This document shows positions 14,574 to 20,474 of a stretch of DNA of 20,474 nt, piece by piece (the stretch's first letter is position 1; every line of letters starts with the position of its first letter). The translations under genes and the position numbers were made by a program. This DNA comes from Sutterella sp. (lineage in GTDB: Bacteria > Pseudomonadota > Gammaproteobacteria > Burkholderiales > Burkholderiaceae_F), in the NCBI GenBank assembly GCA_019410445.1, contig DXSO01000020.1:1-20474 (forward strand), in the 5' to 3' direction. Under the pieces are notes generated by a model that searched no databases, had not been told where the DNA came from, and saw only the letters and a list, made by a program, of their open reading frames with translations.

Positions 14574-16985
14574 GTGTTTTTCCAAAAAGCGAAGCGTTCG
14601 ACACGACGCCGTCGCCCCCGTTCCGTGACCACTCAGAAATCAACACCTAAATCTCGCGGTTGGCTTAAATGGTTGGGCCGCTTAGCCGCTCTTGGCATTG
14701 CCGCTGCTGTCAGTGGCGTGAGTCTTTGTTTGATCATTTTCTCAGTGATCTACTCGCAGCTGCCTCCGATTGACTCGCTGACTGAATACAAACCCAAAGT
14801 TCCGTTGCGCGTCTGGAGTGCCGACGGCACGCTCATTGGGGAATACGGAGAGGAACGTCGTGACTTCGTTCGCTTAGACGAAATCCCAAGCTTTGTGAAA
14901 AACGCCGTACTTGCAGCAGAAGACAATGGCTTTTATGAGCACTCCGGTATTGAGTTCATGGGAATTGCTCGTGCAGCTCTGTCCAACATTCTCACAGGAC
15001 GCCGCGGCCAAGGCGGTTCGACCATCACAATGCAGGTGGCTCGCAACTTTTTTCTCACTTCGGAGCGCACATACACCCGCAAGCTCTACGAAATAGCCAT
15101 GGCCTACAAGATCGAACGCCATCTCACCAAAGATCAAATTCTGGAGGTTTACCTCAACCAGATCTACCTCGGTCAGCGATCTTATGGCTTTGCTTCGGCG
15201 GCTCGTGTGTATTTCAACAAGAAACTCAGTGAACTTACAATCGGCGAGGCTGCAACGCTTGCCGGTTTGCCCGTGGCGCCGTCAGCATACAACCCTATTG
15301 TCAATCCCCGACGGGCCACGATGCGTAAAAACTATGTACTGAGCCGCATGCACCAACTGCAGTACATTGACGACATCACCTATGAGGAACAACTCAATGC
15401 TCCACTGATCGCAGCCAAACACTCTGTTGATCTTTCTGCTGAAACGCCTGCAGAAAAAAAAGACATCCATGCTGAATATGCCGCAGAAATGGCTCGCATG
15501 CTGATTTACGACCTCTTCCGCGAAGAAACATACACCCGCGGACTCAATGTCTATACAACCATTCGAGATAAAGATCAGCGTGCAGCCTGGGAATCCGTAC
15601 GCAAACACCTGATCGCCTATGACCGCAAATATCGTTACCGTGGCCCGAGCGGACTCATTGACATCAGCGACAAAGAGAGTCGTGATGACAGTATTCGTCT
15701 GGCTCTCAATAAGGCCTCGTCATCCGACAATTTGGAACCTGCGGTTGTTGTAGAACTAAACGAAAAGGTTTTTAAGGTTGCAATCCTCAATGGCAAAGAA
15801 CTCAAAGTTGTTGATTTGGATGCTGCCAGTCGTAAATTTGCCGGCAAATATCTCACCAACAAAGTCGCTAAGGATAAGCGCTTGCAACCGGGCAGCATCA
15901 TCCGTATTTCTCGTGTAAAAACAAACTGGACACTTTCACAAATTCCCGAGGTACAGGCTGGATTTATCAGTGTGGACTTCGAAACGGGCGCTGTGAAAAG
16001 CCTTGTTGGCGGATTCGACTTTTACCTGAACATGTTCAATCACGTCACACAGGCTTTACGCCAGCCCGGCTCTTCATTCAAACCATTCATCTACTCGGCG
16101 GCGTTAGACAAGGGCTTCAACCCGGGAACCATCATCAACGATGCTCCCATCTTTATTGATCCTCGTCTAACTGGCGGAGAACTATGGGAGCCCCGTAACT
16201 ATGACAACAAGTTTGACGGTCCCATGTCGCTTGCCATGGCTTTGCGCAAGTCTAAAAACCTCGTCTCCATCCGAGTAATGCAGGCTATCGGTGCTCGCTA
16301 CGCTCAGGAATATGCCTCGAAGTTTGGTTTCGATCCTTCGCGTACTCCCGCGCAGCTGACGACAGCACTGGGCGCTGGATCCACAACTCCTTGGGAAATG
16401 GCTGCGGCCTTCTCGGTATTCGCCAACGGAGGTTACCGAGTTAAGCCCTATCTGATTACCAAGGTTACCGATGTCGACGGCAAAGTACTCATGAAAGCCA
16501 ATAATCCCAAAGCAGGCAATGAAACGATCCGAGCAATTGATGATCGCAATGCCTTCGTCATGCACACGTTGCTCAATGGCGTGGTGAGTGCTCCCGGCGG
16601 CACAGCTCGCCGTGCATATCGAGAACTGAAGCGTTCGGACATGGGCGGCAAGACTGGCACCTCCAACAATGCGCACGATGCTTGGTTTGCAGGCTATGCT
16701 GCACGCACTCTTGCCGTGGGTTGGGTGGGTTATGACCAAATGCGTCCGTTAGGCAGTAATGAAACCGGCGGCGGTCTTGTCCTTCCAATTTGGATCGACT
16801 ACATGAAAACCGCTGTTAAAGATGCACCGCCTTATCGACGTCGTCAACCTTCTAGTGTTGTTTTGCTCAACGGCACCTACTACTATGCCGACAGCGTCGA
16901 CAAAGCTGTCCGAGACGTTCCGTTGGATGGTCGTATCAAACAGGAAAATCTGCAAAAAGAATTGGTTCGAGACCAGATTTTCTAA
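14574..16985 (+). CDS. mrcA: Class A penicillin-binding protein 1A (bifunctional peptidoglycan synthase)
   Basis: Polymerises lipid II into glycan strands and cross-links the peptides in the periplasm, anchored by one inner-membrane helix. In 803 residues: a very basic N tail (RSTRRRRPRS), a membrane helix at about 37-59, a GT51 transglycosylase with catalytic E116 in AAEDNGFYEH followed by GGSTITMQVARN and IERHLTKDQILEVYLNQIYLG, a middle OB-like region, and a transpeptidase domain with SSFK (S500 to K503), SKN (560-562) and KTGTS (from K693). PBP1A rather than 1B by length and by domain order. Start: GTG at 14574 is the only early start that includes the basic tail; a GTG at 14625 would still keep the membrane helix. 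No ribosome site is visible and the -10 box is very close. It ends in a terminator shared with cyaY. Confidence 0.93.
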   Translation: MFFQKAKRSTRRRRPRSVTTQKSTPKSRGWLKWLGRLAALGIAAAVSGVSLCLIIFSVIYSQLPPIDSLTEYKPKVPLRVWSADGTLIGEYGEERRDFVRLDEIPSFVKNAVLAAEDNGFYEHSGIEFMGIARAALSNILTGRRGQGGSTITMQVARNFFLTSERTYTRKLYEIAMAYKIERHLTKDQILEVYLNQIYLGQRSYGFASAARVYFNKKLSELTIGEAATLAGLPVAPSAYNPIVNPRRATMRKNYVLSRMHQLQYIDDITYEEQLNAPLIAAKHSVDLSAETPAEKKDIHAEYAAEMARMLIYDLFREETYTRGLNVYTTIRDKDQRAAWESVRKHLIAYDRKYRYRGPSGLIDISDKESRDDSIRLALNKASSSDNLEPAVVVELNEKVFKVAILNGKELKVVDLDAASRKFAGKYLTNKVAKDKRLQPGSIIRISRVKTNWTLSQIPEVQAGFISVDFETGAVKSLVGGFDFYLNMFNHVTQALRQPGSSFKPFIYSAALDKGFNPGTIINDAPIFIDPRLTGGELWEPRNYDNKFDGPMSLAMALRKSKNLVSIRVMQAIGARYAQEYASKFGFDPSRTPAQLTTALGAGSTTPWEMAAAFSVFANGGYRVKPYLITKVTDVDGKVLMKANNPKAGNETIRAIDDRNAFVMHTLLNGVVSAPGGTARRAYRELKRSDMGGKTGTSNNAHDAWFAGYAARTLAVGWVGYDQMRPLGSNETGGGLVLPIWIDYMKTAVKDAPPYRRRQPSSVVLLNGTYYYADSVDKAVRDVPLDGRIKQENLQKELVRDQIF

Positions 16986-17000
16986 CTTTTGACCTACATG

Positions 17001-17067
17001 AAAAACCCGCATCGGCCAAACCGTCTCTATTTTGAGAGACTGCGTTTTAATCGATCGCGGGTTTTTT
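17001..17067. terminator. Bidirectional terminator between the PBP1A gene and cyaY
   Basis: AAAAACCCGC (17001-17010) is the exact complement of GCGGGTTTTT (17057-17066). The arms enclose a smaller GTCTCT/AGAGAC hairpin (17023-17028 with 17035-17040). The + strand ends in a long T-rich run (17062-17075) and the - strand in five T residues, so it can stop both convergent genes. Confidence 0.8.
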
Positions 17068-17087
17068 CTTTTTTTAGAAAAATCCGA

Positions 17088-17408
17088 TTAAAGCAAGTCC
17101 AATCGAATCTGTTCTTCGCAAACAAAACTCAACGCTTCGTTGAGCGCATCCTGAAAGTTGCTGGAGTCTCGAGTATTGACCCAACTGCCGTCTCGGTTTT
17201 CAAAATGAAGACCTCCCTTACGGGTTGCCAACCACATTTGTTGTGTCGGTCCATGACGGTTAATCACAATCTGCTCTCCCGACTCACCCTCAATGGTCAG
17301 CACATTACCGGAACGATCACACTCTACGTCAAGCCCTGCCGCATCCACAATATTTTCAATTCTTTGCATCAAGGCTTCGCTTGCCTCAAGAAATTCTGTT
17401 TCAGTCAT
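17088..17408 (-). CDS. cyaY: Iron-sulfur cluster assembly protein CyaY (bacterial frataxin)
   Basis: 106-residue frataxin homologue that binds iron and modulates IscS-dependent Fe-S cluster assembly. It shows the short family fold: an acidic first helix (TETEFLEASEALMQRIENIVD) then GLDVECDRSGNVLTIEGESGEQIVINRHGPTQQMWLATRKGG with the conserved QMWLA and GG(L)H region, a WVNTRDS segment, and a final helix (FQDALNEALSF). Length is standard. The start ATG has a weak AGAG upstream. It is divergent from lptM and lysA, a grouping common in proteobacteria, and convergent with the PBP1A gene through a shared terminator. Confidence 0.95.
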   Translation of the reverse strand: MTETEFLEASEALMQRIENIVDAAGLDVECDRSGNVLTIEGESGEQIVINRHGPTQQMWLATRKGGLHFENRDGSWVNTRDSSNFQDALNEALSFVCEEQIRLDLL

Positions 17409-17467
17409 AATTGCTCTTTGCGTTGAAAATTTTTTCCGCTTTTAATTTTCGAGGAGGCACGCAGGTC

Positions 17468-17635
17468 ATGGTGCGCACCGTTTTAGCTATTTTAAGCATT
17501 GCTCTTTTGTCGGCTTGTGGACTAAAGGGACCACTTTATCTGACCGACGAAAACGGGCAACGCCAGGAAGCAGTAACTCAGACACAGCCCCAGCAAGGCG
17601 GCGTCCCCTCCGACAGCATCCTGCAGGATCGCTAA
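17468..17635 (+). CDS. lptM: LptM (YifL-type) small outer-membrane lipoprotein
   Basis: 55-residue lipoprotein precursor. A short hydrophobic signal is followed by the lipobox LLSAC with C17 as the lipidated cysteine and then the family hallmark CGLKGPLYL; the rest is polar and Gln-rich. In E. coli, LptM supports oxidative maturation of the LPS translocon LptD/LptE. Start: ATG at 17468, with an excellent AGGAGG at 17452-17457 about 10 bases upstream; an in-frame start at 17411 would place residues before the signal and ignore that ribosome site. It lies between cyaY (divergent) and lysA (45 bases downstream), the usual proteobacterial position of this gene. Confidence 0.9.
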   Translation: MVRTVLAILSIALLSACGLKGPLYLTDENGQRQEAVTQTQPQQGGVPSDSILQDR

Positions 17636-17680
17636 ATTTCAATCTAATCAGCCATAACAAAATACACCTCGGGATTTTTC

Positions 17681-18967
17681 ATGAGAGAAGATTTCAGTGC
17701 TCTACCGGGCTTTACGCGACGCGGTGGTGAGCTTTACTGTGAAAACATCAAATTGGCAGATCTAGCTGCTCGTTTCGGCACCCCGCTTTACGTCTATTCC
17801 TATGCAGCTCTTCAGTCTGCACTTGCAGAATGGATGCGCGGAATTAAAGGCTCTCCACACCGCGTGTTTTATGCAATGAAAGCCAACAGCAACTTGGCCT
17901 TGCTGAATTTGTTTCATCAGGCTGGTACCGGCTTTGACATCGTCAGTTGCGGAGAACTGCGCCGTGCTCTCATGGCCGGAGCCAAAGGATCCGATATCGT
18001 TTATTCTGGCGTAGGCAAAAGCCACGATGACATCCGTACCGCACTGCACGCTGGAATCGCCTGCTTTAATGTGGAAAGCATCCCAGAACTTGACAGAATC
18101 AATGAGGTGGCACTGCAAGAGAATCTGATTGCCCCCATCTCTGTTCGTGTCAATCCGGATGTTGATGCCAAAACGCACCCCTATATTTCCACGGGATTGA
18201 AAAACAACAAATTTGGCGTTGCCTATGACCAAACTGTTGCGCTATACAAGCATGCTGCTTCACTCAAGGGGATACGTATTTCCGGCATCGATATGCACAT
18301 CGGCAGTCAGATCACTGAACTAGAACCTTTCGTGCACGCCGCTGACAAGATCTTCGACATCGTGGATGAACTCGCTCAAAATGGCATAACACTCGATCAT
18401 CTTGATTTTGGCGGTGGACTAGGCGTCCGTTATATCGATGAAACACCTCCAACAGCCGAAACTCTTGTACAAGCAGTATCAGCCAAAGCATCCGAGCGAG
18501 GGTATGCCGATCTGCCGATTTATTTTGAACCTGGTCGTTCACTGGTTGCCAGAGCCGGCGTCTTGCTGAGCACCGTGGAATACCTTAAACCGACACAAGC
18601 CAAAAACTTCATGATCGTTGATGCGGCCATGAACGATATGGTGCGTCCCACGCTTTATCAAGCTCAAATGGCCATTGAGAACTGCATTCTGCGAGATAAC
18701 GTTTCGGAATGGGACGTTGTCGGTCCCGTGTGTGAAACCGGCGATTTTCTGGCTCGCGGCATCCAACTCTCCGCACTTGCCGGTGACGTATTGGCCATGA
18801 CTGGAGCGGGTGCTTATGGTATGTCAATGGCCTCAAACTACAACTCTCGAGGGCGTGCTGCCGAAGTACTAGTCAACAATGACAAAGTTTGGCTGATCCG
18901 ACGCCGTGAAACCATTGAGGATATTACGGCTCTGGAAAATATGGTTCCCCCGGAAGCATTTGCTTAA
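17681..18967 (+). CDS. lysA: Diaminopimelate decarboxylase
   Basis: PLP enzyme that decarboxylates meso-diaminopimelate to L-lysine, the last lysine step; its substrate is also a peptidoglycan precursor. The 428-residue protein is a fold type III decarboxylase: FYAMKANSN with PLP lysine K67, GFDIVSCGEL, RVNPDVDAKTHPYISTGL, KFGV, HIGSQI, the glycine-rich DFGGGLGVRY for PLP phosphate binding, EPGRSLVA, CETGD with C351 from the partner subunit, and GAYGMSMASNYNSR. All key residues are present and the length is usual. The ATG follows GGGATTTTTC, a weak ribosome site. It is 45 bases after lptM. No lysine-riboswitch-like leader fits in that gap. A terminator follows. Confidence 0.97.
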   Translation: MREDFSALPGFTRRGGELYCENIKLADLAARFGTPLYVYSYAALQSALAEWMRGIKGSPHRVFYAMKANSNLALLNLFHQAGTGFDIVSCGELRRALMAGAKGSDIVYSGVGKSHDDIRTALHAGIACFNVESIPELDRINEVALQENLIAPISVRVNPDVDAKTHPYISTGLKNNKFGVAYDQTVALYKHAASLKGIRISGIDMHIGSQITELEPFVHAADKIFDIVDELAQNGITLDHLDFGGGLGVRYIDETPPTAETLVQAVSAKASERGYADLPIYFEPGRSLVARAGVLLSTVEYLKPTQAKNFMIVDAAMNDMVRPTLYQAQMAIENCILRDNVSEWDVVGPVCETGDFLARGIQLSALAGDVLAMTGAGAYGMSMASNYNSRGRAAEVLVNNDKVWLIRRRETIEDITALENMVPPEAFA

Positions 18968-19017
18968 GAAAAGCTCTGTTTTCATGCAAAACCAACAATA
19001 AACAGCTAAACTCGTTT

Positions 19018-19052
19018 AACGCTGGGTTCCAAACGCGGAATCCGGCGTTTTT
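19018..19052 (+). terminator. Intrinsic terminator after lysA, close to the guaC start
   Basis: A 13-bp stem (19018-19030 with 19037-19049) includes two G-U pairs and has a 6-base loop, followed by a T run ending at 19052. It fits a terminator for lysA. Because only 32 bases separate it from the guaC ATG, it might also act as an attenuator in the guaC leader. Confidence 0.75.
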
Positions 19053-19084
19053 CGTGTTCGGACACTTCCGAGGAGTTAGTCGAA

Positions 19085-20125
19085 ATGCATTTAGACAATG
19101 AAATCAAGCTTGACTTTAAGGACGTGCTGATCCGCCCAAAGCGCTCAACCCTCACTAGCCGCAGTCAGGTGGACATCACCCGAGAAATCAAGTTCCGTTG
19201 GTCCCCGGAACAATTTCATGCCATCCCTGTAATCGCAGCCAACATGGACACTACCGGAACATTTGCAATGGCCCGGGCATTAGGACGTCATGGAATGATG
19301 ACTGCGCTCCACAAGCATTACAGCGCACAAGAATACATTGAGTTCTTCTCCCAACTCGAGCATAAGTCCGACGCGTTTTATTCACTCGGCATTGGAGAAG
19401 CTGAATACGAACAATTCTGTTCAGTCATGAAAGCCGCTCCGGGTGCGGTACGTTATGTCTGTATTGACGTCGCAAACGGTTACACCGAGGCGTTCGTAAG
19501 TTTCGTCAAGAAAATGCGTGAGCATTTCCCCGACATTGTGATCATGGCAGGCAATGTAGTCACCGGTGACATGACCGAAGAGCTGATTCTGGCAGGTGCA
19601 GATATCGTCAAAGTCGGCATCGGCCCCGGATCAGTCTGTACCACCCGCAAAATGACAGGCGTAGGGTATCCCCAGCTTTCCGCTGTCATCGAATGTGCCG
19701 ATGCGGCTCACGGCTTAGGTGGCCGCATCTGTTCTGACGGCGGCTGCACACAACCCGGTGATATCGCCAAAGCTTTCGGAGGCGGTGCTGATTTCGTCAT
19801 GTTGGGCGGCATGTTTGCCGGTCACAATGAGTCTGGTGGCGAAATCATCGAAAAAGACGGCAAAAAGATGCGTGCCTTCTATGGCATGAGTTCCAAAGCC
19901 GCAATGGATAAATACTCCGGAGGCGTTGCCCACTATCGCGCTGCAGAAGGAAAGATTGTCTACATTGACGATCGAGGACCTGTGGATCAGACCTGCCAGG
20001 ACATTTTGGGAGGCGTACGCAGCGCCTGTACCTACGTCGGCGCCCGGAAATTAAAAGAACTCACCATGCGTACCACATTTGTTCGCGTCACGCAGCAACT
20101 CAATGAAATCTTCGGTAAGTCCTAA
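19085..20125 (+). CDS. guaC: GMP reductase
   Basis: NADPH-dependent conversion of GMP to IMP and ammonia in purine salvage. 346 residues, nearly the 347 of E. coli GuaC, and very similar to it throughout from memory: LDFKDVLIRPKRSTL at the start, IAANMDTTGTF, LHKHYS, YVCIDVANGY, AGNVVTGDM, the GPGSVCTTR loop with catalytic C185, SDGGCTQPGD, DFVMLGGM, YGMSSKAAM, RAAEGK and DILGGVRSACTYVGA. No CBS domains, and the GuaC-like sequence excludes IMP dehydrogenase. The ATG has a good GAGGAG about 11 bases upstream. It follows the lysA terminator closely and has its own terminator. Confidence 0.96.
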   Translation: MHLDNEIKLDFKDVLIRPKRSTLTSRSQVDITREIKFRWSPEQFHAIPVIAANMDTTGTFAMARALGRHGMMTALHKHYSAQEYIEFFSQLEHKSDAFYSLGIGEAEYEQFCSVMKAAPGAVRYVCIDVANGYTEAFVSFVKKMREHFPDIVIMAGNVVTGDMTEELILAGADIVKVGIGPGSVCTTRKMTGVGYPQLSAVIECADAAHGLGGRICSDGGCTQPGDIAKAFGGGADFVMLGGMFAGHNESGGEIIEKDGKKMRAFYGMSSKAAMDKYSGGVAHYRAAEGKIVYIDDRGPVDQTCQDILGGVRSACTYVGARKLKELTMRTTFVRVTQQLNEIFGKS

Positions 20126-20152
20126 TCTTTGACATCAACCATTGAACGTTCT

Positions 20153-20189
20153 TCGCCCCCTTCTCCATCTCGGTGTCGGGGGCGATTTT
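20153..20189 (+). terminator. Intrinsic terminator of guaC
   Basis: TCGCCCCC (20153-20160) pairs exactly with GGGGGCGA (20178-20185), 17-base loop, followed by TTTTATT. No T run is present on the - strand side, so it serves guaC only. Confidence 0.8.
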
Positions 20190-20223
20190 ATTATTCAACC
20201 AATTGGCATTGTCTCGAAATCGT

Positions 20224-20474
20224 CTATGAGGCTTCCTTTCGAGCCGCGGATTTCTCTTCTTTCTCCACCGTTAAAAGCATGCGCGTGATGTCTGCAGCCG
20301 ATCGGATACCTAATTTTTTACACAAAGCACTGCGATGTGCAATCACTGTTTTTTCCGAAATGTTCAGATCATAGGCAATTTGTTTGTTGAGTTTGCCATC
20401 CGCAACACCACGGGCTACTTCTTTCTCACGAGCACTCAAAAGAGCCCAACACTTTAATGCCTTATCAATCTCTG
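20224..20474 (-). CDS. LuxR/FixJ-type response regulator, C-terminal part (5' end beyond the window)
   Basis: The reading frame runs in from the right edge; 82 residues and the stop are visible. It holds a GerE/LuxR helix-turn-helix: LLSAREKEVARGVADGKLNK, then QIAYDLNISEKTVIAHRSAL with the recognition helix, then CKKLGIRSAADITRMLL. The GKLNKQIAYDLNISEKTV wording is typical of FixJ/TodR-like two-component regulators, so an N-terminal receiver domain is likely but not seen. The C terminus ends in a charged tail (EKEEKSAARKEAS). It converges on guaC. Its start, sensor kinase and targets lie outside the window or are unknown. Confidence 0.88.
   Translation of the reverse strand, partial: EIDKALKCWALLSAREKEVARGVADGKLNKQIAYDLNISEKTVIAHRSALCKKLGIRSAADITRMLLTVEKEEKSAARKEAS

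Noticed and set aside
17418..17446. Promoter TTGCGT-N17-TTTAAT for lptM
   Set aside because: The -35 matches only 3 of 6 and the predicted transcript start would fall in the Shine-Dalgarno, so I did not list it.
17618..17629. 12-base palindrome ATCCTGCAGGAT at the end of lptM
   Set aside because: It is inside the coding sequence, has no loop or T run, and is explained by codons for the C terminus.
17636..17680. Lysine riboswitch or other leader before lysA
   Set aside because: The gap is only 45 bases and shows no structured element.
19018..19052. Purine riboswitch before guaC
   Set aside because: Only a simple hairpin with a T run is present; there is no three-way junction or conserved loop sequence.
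6..20474. Many long open frames on the opposite strand, for example antisense to uvrA, cca and ttcA
   Set aside because: They lie wholly inside well-identified genes and show no recognisable motif; they are shadows of coding sequence.
1..20474. Defence system, toxin-antitoxin pair, prophage, CRISPR or mobile element
   Set aside because: Every substantial frame has a housekeeping or transport identity, and no terminal repeats, transposase, integrase or repeat array is visible.

Overview
The window looks like ordinary chromosome of a Gram-negative betaproteobacterium. The envelope genes (heptose adenylyltransferase, LptM lipoprotein, PBP1A) point to Gram-negative. The folB-ttcA and cyaY-lptM-lysA neighbourhoods and a tandem-duplicated UvrA point to Burkholderiales. 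Moderate GC (about half, judged by eye) would suit a Sutterella/Parasutterella-like gut member, but that is an inference from gene order and general resemblance, not from a search. I see no phage, insertion sequence, CRISPR array, tRNA or rRNA. Every gap between genes is under 300 bases.

Left third (1-9734). rfaE2 (ADP-heptose supply for LPS) converges on galU (UDP-glucose supply); galU ends in a clear terminator preceded by a second, perfect hairpin. galU diverges from apaH across a gap that holds an inverted repeat. apaH is followed by a 5.7 kb uvrA encoding two complete UvrA-like halves in one chain (four ATP sites), then cca (tRNA CCA addition, apparently without its HD phosphohydrolase motif) and a small glyoxalase-fold (VOC) protein. 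These four genes run closely on the + strand and could be one transcript.

Middle (9731-14470). A tiny DUF2905 membrane protein lies on the - strand and shares a TTAA stop with the VOC gene. It diverges from folB-ttcA-YbhB-like: folate synthesis, tRNA 2-thiocytidine formation and a PEBP protein. Next comes a three-gene polar amino acid ABC importer (binding protein, permease, ATPase). A strong terminator after the binding-protein gene probably makes that protein more abundant than the membrane parts. A cluster of hairpins follows the ATPase gene.

Right third (14552-20474). A class A penicillin-binding protein (PBP1A) has a consensus -10 box only 16 bases before its GTG start, with an inverted repeat abutting it. 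A shared terminator separates it from convergent cyaY (frataxin). Divergent from cyaY are lptM and lysA (last step of lysine synthesis). guaC (GMP reductase) follows a terminator that sits only about 32 bases before its start codon. The window ends inside the 3' part of a FixJ/LuxR-type regulator on the - strand.

The most unusual item is the double-length UvrA, whose second half has lost most of the region between two of its zinc-binding cysteine pairs. Several intergenic dyads and hairpins are the other points worth checking. I found no convincing new multi-gene system.
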